From: MWH-TA3 sp044353905
Lineage (GTDB): Bacteria; Actinomycetota; Actinomycetes; Actinomycetales; Microbacteriaceae
Direction: 5' to 3'
Assembly: GCA_044353905.1 (NCBI GenBank)
Contig: JBILBA010000001.1
Location: 1-64,000, forward strand
Length of the DNA: 64,000 bases
Each line of letters opens with the position of its first letter. Positions within the stretch are counted from its first letter, which is position 1. The notes below the pieces were generated by a model. That model saw only the letters and a program-made list of their open reading frames with translations. It was not told where the DNA came from and ran no database searches. Below are positions 25,692 to 34,058 of the stretch, piece after piece. The translations under genes and the position numbers were made by a program.

Positions 25692-26825
25692 TTAGTGAGT
25701 TAGTGCGGTCGCGCTCACGGTTCGGTCAATCGTGAATTGACCGAGCACACGAGTGCCGACATAGATGACTGCGGTTTGCCCCGTTGCCACTCCGTTGAGG
25801 GGTTCGGTCGGAGTCACCACGATCTCGCCCGCGCGACTGATTGCAATCGCGGGGACTGGGTCGGCGTGTGCGCGGATCTGGACCTCGCAGGCGAACTCGT
25901 CAAAACCGTCGTCAGTGGACGCGGTGATTCCCGAGGCGACAGGGTCGTTCCCCGCCCACGAGAAACGTTCGCCCGCGATCTCGGCGATGTCGAGGTCTTC
26001 CTTCATTCCGACGACGACCTCGTTTGTGGCGGACTTGACCTCGAGGACGAATCGCGGCCGGCCATCGGCTGACGGGACGCCGATCCCGAGCCCCTTGCGC
26101 TGTCCGACCGTGAACGCCTGCGCGCCATCGTGGTGCCCGAGTACCGTTCCGTCGGTGTCGACGATGTCTCCCGACTCCATCGGGATGCGCTCGGCGAGCC
26201 AATCGCGTGTGTCACCCTCGGGGATGAAACAGATGTCGTGGCTGTCGGGCTTGTTCGCAACGGACAGTCCGCGGCGTTCCGCCTCTTCGCGGACGAGAGT
26301 CTTGCTCGGGGTGTCCCCCAACGGGAACATCGAGTGGCGTAATTGGTCGGTGGTCAAAACTCCGAGAACGTACGACTGGTCCTTCGCCCACGCACTCGCG
26401 CGATGAAGTTCGGGGGTGCCATCCGCCGCCGCCGTCACGTTCGCGTAGTGTCCGGTCACAACCGCGTCGAACCCGAGGTCGATTGCCTTGTCCAGCAGCG
26501 CCGCGAACTTGATGCGTTCGTTGCAGCGCATACAGGGGTTCGGGGTTCGCCCCGCGGCGTATTCCGCGATGAAATCGTCGACGACGGCCTCGGTGAACTG
26601 GGCCGAGAAGTCCCACACATAAAACGGAATCCCGAGCAGGCCGGCTGCGCGACGGGCATCGAGCGAGTCCTCGACCGTGCAACATCCGCGCGACCCAGAG
26701 CGGAATAGCCCCGGCATCCGAGACAGCGCCAAGTGCACGCCCGTCACGTCGTGCCCCGCTTCGACGGCGCGCGCGGTCGCGACCGCAGAGTCAACGCCCC
26801 CGCTCATCGCCGCCAGAATCTTCAT
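25692..26825 (-). CDS. mnmA: tRNA 2-thiouridylase
   Basis: 377 residues. ATP-pyrophosphatase P-loop SGGVDSAVA at the N terminus; the two catalytic cysteines are in NPCMRCNERIKF and DSHDICFIPEGD; the RNA-binding PRCL-type barrel is C-terminal. It thiolates U34 of tRNA-Lys/Glu/Gln using sulfur from a cysteine desulfurase, which is the next gene upstream on the same strand. Unusually the two are separated by about 440 bases filled with repeats. Confidence 0.96.
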   Translation of the reverse strand: MKILAAMSGGVDSAVATARAVEAGHDVTGVHLALSRMPGLFRSGSRGCCTVEDSLDARRAAGLLGIPFYVWDFSAQFTEAVVDDFIAEYAAGRTPNPCMRCNERIKFAALLDKAIDLGFDAVVTGHYANVTAAADGTPELHRASAWAKDQSYVLGVLTTDQLRHSMFPLGDTPSKTLVREEAERRGLSVANKPDSHDICFIPEGDTRDWLAERIPMESGDIVDTDGTVLGHHDGAQAFTVGQRKGLGIGVPSADGRPRFVLEVKSATNEVVVGMKEDLDIAEIAGERFSWAGNDPVASGITASTDDGFDEFACEVQIRAHADPVPAIAISRAGEIVVTPTEPLNGVATGQTAVIYVGTRVLGQFTIDRTVSATALTH

Positions 26826-26909
26826 GAGAACAGTCTAAGTTCCTGCCCGAGGTCGCATCCCCTCCTTGCCCGAAAACCTTGTCCCCACCACCACCCAATC
26901 CCCCGCCCT

Positions 26910-27044
26910 TTACGTTTGTGGAAACCGAATCGGCTCACATCGTTGTTACTGGAAACCAAACACCGTATCGAGCCCGAGGTCGCAGCGCGAGGCCACTGTG
27001 GTTTCCACAAACGTGGGAATTGGGCAAAACGGTTTCCACAAACA
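26910..27044 (+). repeat. intergenic repeat, module B, copy 2
   Basis: Sites at 26912-26926 (ACGTTTGTGGAAACC), 26949-26958 (degenerate CTGGAAACCA), 27000-27014 (GGTTTCCACAAACGT) and 27031-27043 (GGTTTCCACAAAC). Order, orientation and spacing match 3224-3355 to within one base, while most bases between sites differ. Here module B precedes module A; in copy 1 it follows it. Confidence 0.85.
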
Positions 27045-27050
27045 TCGGAT

Positions 27051-27149
27051 TGTGCAGACAAATCCGAAAAAAGTGGAGCTAGCGCCGATTTTTCTCGCAA
27101 TGTCTGCAGAAACAGGTGGGCAGGTGCGCAATGCCTGCAGAAACAGCTG
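27051..27149 (-). repeat. intergenic repeat, module A, copy 2 (inverted)
   Basis: Read on the minus strand this repeats 3068-3174: arm CACCTGTTTCTGCAGACA (27118-27101), core AAAAATCGGCGCTAGCT (27093-27077), then a short opposite arm TGTCTGCACA (27060-27051). An extra degenerate arm lies at 27132-27149. One outer arm is decayed beyond the first ten bases, so the copy looks older or partly remodelled. Confidence 0.85.
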
Positions 27150-27167
27150 GAGAGGGTGGAGAGGGTG

Positions 27168-27236
27168 GAGCGGGTGGTGAGGAGTGGCACGAGAGGGTGG
27201 TGAGGAGCGGCACGAGAGGGTGGTGAGGAGCGGCAC
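27168..27236 (+). repeat. 23-bp tandem repeat, three units
   Basis: Units 27168-27190, 27191-27213 and 27214-27236; the last two are identical (GAGAGGGTGGTGAGGAGCGG plus CAC) and the first differs at two positions. It follows module A and ends 33 bases before the cysteine desulfurase stop. The purine-rich strand is the plus strand. The rest of the 26826-27269 gap contains no gene that I can support. Confidence 0.9.
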
Positions 27237-27269
27237 GAAAGGGCGCGGCGCGGTGAAAGGCGGTGCGTG

Positions 27270-28427
27270 CTAGCGGGTGGCGCGGGCGACAATGGCCGGC
27301 AGGACGTCCAACAGGGCATCGATCTCGGCTTCGGTATTTGCGAGCCCGAGCGTAAACCGCAACGGTCCCTCCGAATCCGCGACTCCCATGGCCCGCAAGA
27401 CGTGCGACGGAGATTGAACTCCGGCCTGGCAGGCGCTTCCCGCGCTCACGGCATGCCCGGCTTCGTCCAACAGGAAGAGTGCCGACACGGAATCGAGCCC
27501 GGGGACGGTGATGTGCACGTTTCCCGCGGTTCGGTTGGTGTGGTGTCCGCGGATAATCGCGGTGGGGATTGTCGCCACAATTCCGGTCACGAGGCGATCG
27601 CGCAGAGCGGACAAATGTGCAGCATTCGCCGCGACATCAGCGGTCGCGCGTTCGGCGGCAACACCGGCGGCGAATACGCCCGCCGCGTCGAGGGAACCAC
27701 TGCGCAGCCGCTGTTGTGATCCGCCGTGAATCAGCGGAACGATTGGCCACGAACGCGACATGGCGAGAGCGCCCACCCCGACGGGGCCACCGATCTTGTG
27801 CGCCGAGATGCTGAGTGCGGCGAGCCCGCTTCGCGCGAAATCAATCGGCGTGTATCCGAGTGTCGCGACCGCGTCGAGGTGCACCGGGACTCCGGCCGCC
27901 TCGGCGAGTGCCACGATTTCGGGGACGGGTTGAATCGTTCCGACCTCGTTGTTGGTCCACAGAGTGGTGAGTAGGGCGACGTCATCGCCTAGTTTCGACG
28001 CCAGGTCGACGAGATCGATGGTCCCGGTTTCGTCAACGCGAACGAAGTCGGCGATTGCGCCTTCCGCCTCGACCAGCCAGTGGATCGCGGCGAGCGCGGC
28101 GTGGTGCTCTGCCTCGGTCGTGAGGATCCGCGGGTAGGGCAGCGGCGCACCGTCATCGCGAGAGGCCGGGGTGCCGTTTCGACCCCAGAAAAGCCCCTTG
28201 ATGGCGAGGTTGATTGCTTCGGTACCGCTTCCGGTCACGGTGACGTCGAACGGAAGGGCGCCGATTGAGCCAGCGATTTTGTCGCGACCTTCCTCCCACA
28301 TCAGCCGAGACTTTTGCCCGTCACGATGCGTGGCAGAGGCGTTTCCTCGCACGTGCACCGCACTGGTCCACGCGTCGATGACGACCTCGTGCATGGGCGC
28401 GGTGGCCGCATAGTCGAAGTACGCCAT
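27270..28427 (-). CDS. cysteine desulfurase (NifS/IscS-like)
   Basis: 385 residues from ATG 28427, preceded by AAAGGGGTGG. PLP-enzyme landmarks: ATHRDGQKSR, VTGSGTEAINLA, EAEHHAALAAIHWL, LWTNNEVGT, VHLDAVATLG, the PLP lysine in SISAHKIGGPVG, and the mobile-loop cysteine in SAGSACQAGVQSPS. It releases sulfur from cysteine to an enzyme persulfide; with mnmA downstream the likely recipient is tRNA thiolation. Confidence 0.93.
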   Translation of the reverse strand: MAYFDYAATAPMHEVVIDAWTSAVHVRGNASATHRDGQKSRLMWEEGRDKIAGSIGALPFDVTVTGSGTEAINLAIKGLFWGRNGTPASRDDGAPLPYPRILTTEAEHHAALAAIHWLVEAEGAIADFVRVDETGTIDLVDLASKLGDDVALLTTLWTNNEVGTIQPVPEIVALAEAAGVPVHLDAVATLGYTPIDFARSGLAALSISAHKIGGPVGVGALAMSRSWPIVPLIHGGSQQRLRSGSLDAAGVFAAGVAAERATADVAANAAHLSALRDRLVTGIVATIPTAIIRGHHTNRTAGNVHITVPGLDSVSALFLLDEAGHAVSAGSACQAGVQSPSHVLRAMGVADSEGPLRFTLGLANTEAEIDALLDVLPAIVARATR

Positions 28428-28459
28428 CGTGGACCACCCCTTTCGAGAAACGTCGGTTG

Positions 28460-30223
28460 CTAGCGGAGCTTGCGTGCAGATGTCAGCGCATAGGAATAGC
28501 CGAGCAAACGAATCTTTTCGGACGATCCGAGCGCCGGCACGTAGAACAGCAATTGGTACTGATAGTTCGCCTCGATGCCCTTCATCGAACTCGTGACGCC
28601 CGCGAGAATCTTGACCGCACCCGTTGCCGTGATGGCGGCTCCTGCGATTGCCGGCTTGACGATCTCGTTTTCCTGCAGAGTCACCGCAACCAGCGCGCCG
28701 GCCTCGGCGGTCGCGAAAACGAGAGGCAGATCCTCGGTGATTGAATCTTTCCAACTGAATTTCGCCGTTTTGCCCAGGTCCTTGGCGCGTTTTGATTTCG
28801 ACGCCGCACCGATCTGCGTTTGCAGTGAGTCGGCGTCGAACTGGCTGGCGAATTCACTCTTGTCGCCGTTGATCAAAAGGTCACCGTAACGTTCGACGGC
28901 TTGAGCGGGGGTCACACTGAGCAACTCGGTTTCACCGTAAAGAACGGCTGCTCCCGCTTCGGGTGAAGAAACGGACGGAATCTTTGCTCCGGGCTCAAGC
29001 GCAACGGTGTAGTTGACCTTATAGTTCTCGCGCGCGGACGCCTGGGTCATCACGACGGCAACGGACGGTGCGTTGGCGTTTGTGGTGTCATCGATGACGA
29101 CAAACACAGAGCGCGGCCACGAGTTGGTTTTCTGCGGGAGGAGAAGGCTCACCACACCCGTCGGAATTGTGAAGGGCTCCCCCAGGTTTTTGTTCTGTGC
29201 CCGAACTTTGTACTGAGCGGTGCGGAAGCGTAGCGCCGCTCCGTCTAGGCGAGTTGCTGCGATGTTTTCCGCTCGTTGTTCGTCTGCCGTCGCCAGGGTC
29301 GCAATGACCTCGATGAGGATCCGATCGAATTGCTCGGCGGTCACCGCAACGCCGCGCGGAGACGTTTTCACGGTCGGCAACGGTTCCACGGCAATGTTCG
29401 GAAACACCGAACAACCGGACAACATCACGGGGACAGCGAGTGCCCAGGCGATCAGCGGAAGTGCGCGACGGCCATGTCGTCGTTTCGCCGGAAGTGGCTG
29501 CCTACCCGGCCGCCACTTCGGTGGTCGCGGTGGCCTGGGCATCCGTCCCTGACGGTGTCGGTGCTTTCGTCGGTCGGCCAACCAACCCAGATAGTAGAAA
29601 ACGCCACCGACCAGAGCAGTGCCAAGGCCGCCGTAAAACAGACTGGTCGGCACCGAGCGGTCGATGTCCATCTGCCACGTGATGGTGATCGCTTTCGGTG
29701 CGGGAAGCGCTCCGTCTGTCGCGATCACGATGAGGTTGCCCTTCGGCACCGTGACGTCCTGCGACAACGTCTTTTCGGCTTCGAACTGTTCGACCCACAG
29801 GTCAGAACCGAACGGGTCGGGCGTGGCAATTTCGGTGCCGGTGTACTTCCGAACTGTCAGTTCACCCTCGACGCCTTTGGCGACGACTGATTGGTAGGGG
29901 ACGTTCCCGATGTAGGCGAGGACATCGCCTTGCCTCCCCCAGGCCATAACGATTCGGTCACTCGACGCGGTTTCGGCGGTGGGCGCCGCGTCGGGGTTCT
30001 CGACATAAATCGTTCCTTCCGACCCGCCCACCACTGAAATCGTCTGAGTCGCCGAGATCCGGTTCAACGACGTCGCTTCGATCACGGTGATCGGCGCCGG
30101 ATCGCTGATCGTGACCGATTGAGTCGTCGTGGCGGGTGGCGAGAAGACCGTGTGAATGAGGATGCCGGACCCGATCATGACAGCCGCTACACCGAAGAGG
30201 ATGACGGAAACGATGAACCGCAC
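28460..30223 (-). CDS. membrane protein with internal lipoprotein-like segment, unknown function
   Basis: 587 residues from GTG 30223 (GAAGGGGG upstream). Parts in order: membrane helix 3-26 (FIVSVILFGVAAVMIGSG), an exported beta-rich domain to about 190, a second helix 194-214 (SLFYGGLGTALVGGVFYYLG), a basic Pro/Arg linker 218-253, then a hydrophobic stretch ending LSGCSVF (Cys271) like a lipoprotein signal, and a C-terminal soluble domain of about 310 residues. The second half could be a former separate lipoprotein fused in frame. Family not recognised. Confidence 0.75.
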   Translation of the reverse strand: MRFIVSVILFGVAAVMIGSGILIHTVFSPPATTTQSVTISDPAPITVIEATSLNRISATQTISVVGGSEGTIYVENPDAAPTAETASSDRIVMAWGRQGDVLAYIGNVPYQSVVAKGVEGELTVRKYTGTEIATPDPFGSDLWVEQFEAEKTLSQDVTVPKGNLIVIATDGALPAPKAITITWQMDIDRSVPTSLFYGGLGTALVGGVFYYLGWLADRRKHRHRQGRMPRPPRPPKWRPGRQPLPAKRRHGRRALPLIAWALAVPVMLSGCSVFPNIAVEPLPTVKTSPRGVAVTAEQFDRILIEVIATLATADEQRAENIAATRLDGAALRFRTAQYKVRAQNKNLGEPFTIPTGVVSLLLPQKTNSWPRSVFVVIDDTTNANAPSVAVVMTQASARENYKVNYTVALEPGAKIPSVSSPEAGAAVLYGETELLSVTPAQAVERYGDLLINGDKSEFASQFDADSLQTQIGAASKSKRAKDLGKTAKFSWKDSITEDLPLVFATAEAGALVAVTLQENEIVKPAIAGAAITATGAVKILAGVTSSMKGIEANYQYQLLFYVPALGSSEKIRLLGYSYALTSARKLR

Positions 30224-30245
30224 AGCGCCCCCTTCGACTGAAAAC

Positions 30246-30320
30246 GCCAGTTTACCCGACCGACTCTGTGTATTTCCCCAACGACGATTACTCGCGACGG
30301 GGAGGCACGGGTAAACTGGC
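30246..30320. promoter_or_regulatory. divergent promoter region with 13-bp inverted repeat
   Basis: GCCAGTTTACCCG at 30246-30258 and its exact reverse complement CGGGTAAACTGGC at 30308-30320, 49 bases apart. Each copy contains TAAACT, a good -10 hexamer, reading towards the adjacent gene (30223 minus, 30343 plus). The -35 regions are weak. Identical core promoters, or one regulator binding both, would coordinate the two genes. Confidence 0.55.
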
Positions 30321-30342
30321 AAGGCAACCCGAGGAGGTACCA

Positions 30343-31458
30343 ATGGCTATTGAGGGACAGTTCCCCGTCGTAATGCGCGGCTACGCCCGCGAGGACGTGG
30401 ATAAGGCCGTTGCCAACCTGCGTCGTGAAATCATCGCCGCAACAACCGAGCGAAACGAACTCGCGACCGAGCTTGCGCGACTCGGTGGAAAAAAGGGTCT
30501 GGGCGAAGGCGATATGCCAACCTACTCGGGGCTCGGCACAAAACTCGAGATGGTGTTGCGCACCTCTGAAGAACAAGCCACCATTCTCATCTCTAAGGCC
30601 GATATCCAGGCTCAGCGTACGATCGCCGATGCCCGAATTGAAGCGGACCAGATCATCAGTGACGCCACCTCGCGAGCAGAGTCCCTCGTCGCAGCAGCGG
30701 AAGAAAAGGCTCGATACGAAACGAGCGCGGCTCGAATTGACGCAGAAAACATCACCTCGATTGCCGAGAAAGATGTGGAAACGCTTCGAGCCGAAGCGAT
30801 TCGCGAAACGAATCGGGTGCGCGGAAATGCGGCCACCGAAGCCGCGTCCGCGCGTGCGACGCTCAAGCGTGAGATGTCCGAAAAACAAGCACTGCTTGAC
30901 CGCGAGATTGCCGAACAGCGTCTCGTCATGGATAAAGAAGCGCACGAAGCGCGGGCCGAGATTGCCCGTCTTATCGGCGAAGCGGATCGCCAGAAACTCG
31001 ACCTCGTCGTCGAGGTGTCGGCGAGGCGCCACGAGTTGGAACAGCAGTTGCTCGAACAGCACCGCGACATCATTGCGCAGAACGAGGCATACCTGAAAGC
31101 CGCGAACGAAGAATTCACGAAGCTGCAAAAAGACTTGACCTCGCTGCAAAAGGAATACAACCGACTCGAGCCCGAGGTTCTCAAGATTCGCGAAATGGCG
31201 ATCGTCGAATCGAAAGAAGCCGCCCGTTCGACCATTGATGCGGCAAACGCTAAGGCCCGTCAGATTGTCAGCGCTGCGCGAAACGACGCCAAACAAGAAT
31301 TGGATAACGCCGCCCAACGTCTTGCCGAGATTGCGGCAGAGCGTGACGCGATTGCGTCCTACATCGGTGATCTCAACACCGCTGTCGCCGTCGCAGCGAA
31401 GTCGTTGGTGCCGAAAAAGACCGCCCCCAAAACTTCACCCAAGCCACCGGCGAAGTAA
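30343..31458 (+). CDS. DivIVA-like coiled-coil protein
   Basis: 371 residues from ATG 30343 with a strong ribosome site GAGGAGG at 30331-30337. The N terminus (FPVVMRGYAREDVDKAVANL) resembles the DivIVA membrane/pole-targeting motif, followed by an almost continuous Ala/Glu/Arg-rich coiled coil from about 35 to 350 and a Lys/Pro tail (VPKKTAPKTSPKPPAK). DivIVA/Wag31 relatives organise polar growth in Actinobacteria. This is probably a paralog, not Wag31, which is normally next to ftsZ. The AI-2E family gene starts 8 bases after the stop. Confidence 0.75.
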   Translation: MAIEGQFPVVMRGYAREDVDKAVANLRREIIAATTERNELATELARLGGKKGLGEGDMPTYSGLGTKLEMVLRTSEEQATILISKADIQAQRTIADARIEADQIISDATSRAESLVAAAEEKARYETSAARIDAENITSIAEKDVETLRAEAIRETNRVRGNAATEAASARATLKREMSEKQALLDREIAEQRLVMDKEAHEARAEIARLIGEADRQKLDLVVEVSARRHELEQQLLEQHRDIIAQNEAYLKAANEEFTKLQKDLTSLQKEYNRLEPEVLKIREMAIVESKEAARSTIDAANAKARQIVSAARNDAKQELDNAAQRLAEIAAERDAIASYIGDLNTAVAVAAKSLVPKKTAPKTSPKPPAK

Positions 31459-31466
31459 CCCACTCG

Positions 31467-32528
31467 ATGACGATTCACGGCGCCTTCCGGCTCGGCCTGC
31501 TCGGGGGGCTCGGGGTCCTCACCGCACTCGTCATCGGAAACGCTGTTGCGACCCTGGCAACCGTCATCACGTACGTGGGGTTCGCCCTCTTCATCGCGCT
31601 GGGACTCGACCCCATCGTTCGCCGACTGGTCGAACGGAAGTTCCCGAGACCACTCGCGATTGTGGTCGTCGTCGTGGCGGTCCTTGGAGTATTCGCCGGC
31701 TTCGTTTTGGCCCTGGTGCCCGTCCTCGTCGAACAGATGACCAACCTGTACCGATCGATACTCGAATTCCTGACGTCCTACAATTCGTTGAGTGAATTGG
31801 TTGCAGCGGTTCAGTCAATCATCCCCATCGAAGCACTGGACGTTCAAAAAACTCTCGACAGTATCGTTGCCTTCCTCAGCGATCCGGCGAATCTCGCGAA
31901 CATCGGTGGCGGTGTCCTCACGGTGAGCGCTGGTTTTGCGAACGGCGTCATCGGCGCTCTTCTCACGCTCATGTTGACCATTTACCTCGTCATCTCGTTG
32001 CCCTCGATCAAGCAGTCGTTGTACAAGTTGGCACCCGCGTCGAAGCGCAAAGAGTTCGTCGGTATCGCCGAACAAGTGGTCGACGCCGTCGGCAAATACG
32101 TCGTCGGGCAAGGAACTCAAGGTCTGGCTAACGGTGTGCTCAGCTTCGTCGCGATGACGCTCATCGGGGCGGAATACCCCGCCTTGTTCGCTCTCATCGC
32201 GTTCATGTTCTCGTTGCTTCCCCTCGTGGGAACGGTCACGGGTTCCATCATCATCATCGCAACGCAGTGGCTCGTCAACCCGACGGATCCGACCACCGCA
32301 ATCTGGGTGGCCGTCTACTACCTCGTGTACACCCAGATCGAGGCGTATGTCATCGGACCGTTCATCATGAACCGAGCCGTGAAGGTCCCCGGGGTTCTCG
32401 TCATCATCGCCGCACTCGCCGGCGGTGCACTGATGGGCGTGCTCGGAGCCATCGTTGCGATCCCCATCGCGGCCTCAGTGCTCATCATCGTGCGCCAAGT
32501 GATGATCCCGGCGCAGGAGCTGCGTTAG
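31467..32528 (+). CDS. AI-2E family (PF01594) transporter
   Basis: 353 residues with about eight hydrophobic segments, including GLLGGLGVLTALVIGNAV, an amphipathic loop around 90-130, and C-terminal TQIEAYVIGPFIMNRAVKVPG, a well-conserved stretch of the family. Members include TqsA and sodium/proton exchangers, so export of autoinducer should not be assumed. It overlaps the convergent hydrolase gene by 4 bases at the 3' end. Confidence 0.9.
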   Translation: MTIHGAFRLGLLGGLGVLTALVIGNAVATLATVITYVGFALFIALGLDPIVRRLVERKFPRPLAIVVVVVAVLGVFAGFVLALVPVLVEQMTNLYRSILEFLTSYNSLSELVAAVQSIIPIEALDVQKTLDSIVAFLSDPANLANIGGGVLTVSAGFANGVIGALLTLMLTIYLVISLPSIKQSLYKLAPASKRKEFVGIAEQVVDAVGKYVVGQGTQGLANGVLSFVAMTLIGAEYPALFALIAFMFSLLPLVGTVTGSIIIIATQWLVNPTDPTTAIWVAVYYLVYTQIEAYVIGPFIMNRAVKVPGVLVIIAALAGGALMGVLGAIVAIPIAASVLIIVRQVMIPAQELR

Positions 32529-33235
32529 CCGAACGTCGTCGGTAGCGGAAGCGCCGAGGGGTTGACTCGTTTGACGATTTCGCTGAGAACCCGGTAGGTC
32601 TGCTTCTCGCCCACCCAGAGGTGTTTGCCCTCTTTCACCTCGACGATCTCGATTCGAGGAACCACGGCGAACCGCTCTCGCGCCTCATCGGGCTTGAGAT
32701 AGTCGTCGTGTTCGGGAATAAGCGCGACAATCGGCGTCGAATTGCTGTTCCAGCGGTCTAGGGTTTCTGGCGTCGTTCGGTGAAGCGGTGGCGCCAAGAG
32801 AATGACCCCGGCAACGTCGTGATCAATCGTGTGGTTCAAGGCGACCTCGGTGCCGAACGACCAGCCGACGACCCAGGGTGCGGGAAGCCCCTCTGCGCGC
32901 AAAAAGGCGAGAGCCGCCTCGAGGTCCATGCGCTCGTCGACACCGTGCCCGAATTTGCCCTGCGAACTGCCCCGTGGTGACGAGACGCCGCGGAAGTTGA
33001 ACCGCAACACCGCCAGCCCCGCCATCGCAGGCAAACGCAACGCCGCTTTCCGAATGATGTGGGAATCCATGTATCCGCCCGCGGTCGGAAGCGGATGAAG
33101 GAACAGTAGTGTCCCAACCGGCGCGCCCGATTCGGGAACGGACAATTCGCCGACGAGCACATGACCGTCTTCGGTCCGCAATTCGATGTCGCGACGAATC
33201 GCTGGTAGCTCGGTGGAACTGCGGATTTCTTCCAT
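32525..33235 (-). CDS. alpha/beta hydrolase
   Basis: 236 residues. Oxyanion region LLFLHPLPTAGGYMDS, nucleophile elbow VVGWSFGTEVAL, candidate acid Asp in IPEHDDYLKPDEA and His in EGKHLWVGEK complete the triad. The pattern is that of the small actinobacterial serine hydrolases annotated as dienelactone/peptidase S15-like. ATG 33235 overlaps the stop of the preceding gene by one base (TGATG), preferred over an upstream TTG with no ribosome site. Substrate unknown. Confidence 0.85.
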   Translation of the reverse strand: MEEIRSSTELPAIRRDIELRTEDGHVLVGELSVPESGAPVGTLLFLHPLPTAGGYMDSHIIRKAALRLPAMAGLAVLRFNFRGVSSPRGSSQGKFGHGVDERMDLEAALAFLRAEGLPAPWVVGWSFGTEVALNHTIDHDVAGVILLAPPLHRTTPETLDRWNSNSTPIVALIPEHDDYLKPDEARERFAVVPRIEIVEVKEGKHLWVGEKQTYRVLSEIVKRVNPSALPLPTTFG

Positions 33236-33516
33236 CAGAACATCTTCCAACACGAGGAGTGCCAATGACGGCGATCGCGAACGGCGGCCTCTTCGCCAAA
33301 CAATCCTTCATAGTGCCAGGTCACTACATGAGGAACCCCGACTTCAATCGTGATCACGCAACCGGGACACGCGTATTCCTTCACTGCGCGGGTTTCCGTG
33401 ATGTCTTGCACGATCCACTCCTCGCCACGTTTCGATTCGGTGCGGCGACCGCCCGATGCGCGGATCAAGTCGACGGGTGTCGTCTCGTCGCGCTTGGGTC
33501 GATTGCGGCGACCCAT
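33235..33516 (-). CDS. small conserved actinobacterial zinc-ribbon-like protein
   Basis: 93 residues starting MGRRNRPKRDE with a basic N terminus. YACPGC and HWHSSCW supply three Cys and nearby His that could bind zinc. Both ends overlap neighbours by one base in TGATG junctions. Homologues in related genomes are, as I recall, often labelled ATP/GTP-binding protein, but no P-loop is visible here. Function unknown. Confidence 0.8.
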   Translation of the reverse strand: MGRRNRPKRDETTPVDLIRASGGRRTESKRGEEWIVQDITETRAVKEYACPGCVITIEVGVPHVVTWHYEGLFGEEAAVRDRRHWHSSCWKMF

Positions 33517-34058
33517 CAGTACCACCCATTTTCTTCGCTGTGGCCCCACGCTCGGCACGGGGTTTTGTAGCGTTCCGAGATGTAACTGAGTCCCCAAAGA
33601 ATCTGCGTTTCCGGGTTGGTGCGCCAGTCTTTACCCGCTGCGCGCATCTTGTTTCCCGGCAAGGCCTGCGGAATTCCGTACGCCCCGCTGGATTGGTTTT
33701 CGGCGCGGTAGTTCCATCTCGACTCTCGATTCCACAAATCCACGAGGCACGTGAACTCTGATTCGTCCCAGTTGCGATCCCGCAACTCAGCCCGAGCGAA
33801 TTGCTGGGCGCCTTTCACGCTCGAGATCCCGGACACGAAGAACCCGGACGTCAACGACCACGAGTCCTTGGCGATCGAGTTCTGCGCCGCGTCTTTGTTC
33901 GTGAAGGACTGATCGCTGAGGATGTCGTGCGGCTTCGCGAAGCCCGAGTCGTAGGCCGTGAACGGCGCGACGACGGGTCCGAACAAGAGAACAGCCACCC
34001 CCACCAGAGCGGCGCGAGTGATGCCGGGGCGGGATTCGGAAGACAACCGAATGGACAC
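33516..34058 (-). CDS. exported lytic-transglycosylase-like protein
   Basis: 180 residues from GTG 34058, which overlaps the previous stop (TAGTG). A single N-terminal hydrophobic segment (AALVGVAVLLFGPVVAPF) serves as signal or anchor. The C-terminal domain has the lysozyme-like pattern WNRESRWNYRAENQSSGAYG with a likely catalytic Glu in NRESRW, IPQALPGNKM, and WGLSYISERYKTPCRAW. Such proteins cleave peptidoglycan glycan strands. Next to DivIVA-type genes this fits cell-wall growth, which is inference. Confidence 0.83.
   Translation of the reverse strand: MSIRLSSESRPGITRAALVGVAVLLFGPVVAPFTAYDSGFAKPHDILSDQSFTNKDAAQNSIAKDSWSLTSGFFVSGISSVKGAQQFARAELRDRNWDESEFTCLVDLWNRESRWNYRAENQSSGAYGIPQALPGNKMRAAGKDWRTNPETQILWGLSYISERYKTPCRAWGHSEENGWY

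Noticed and set aside
31467..32528. Dedicated autoinducer-2 exporter
   Set aside because: Family membership alone does not show AI-2 transport; other members are ion exchangers, and no luxS or lsr gene is nearby.
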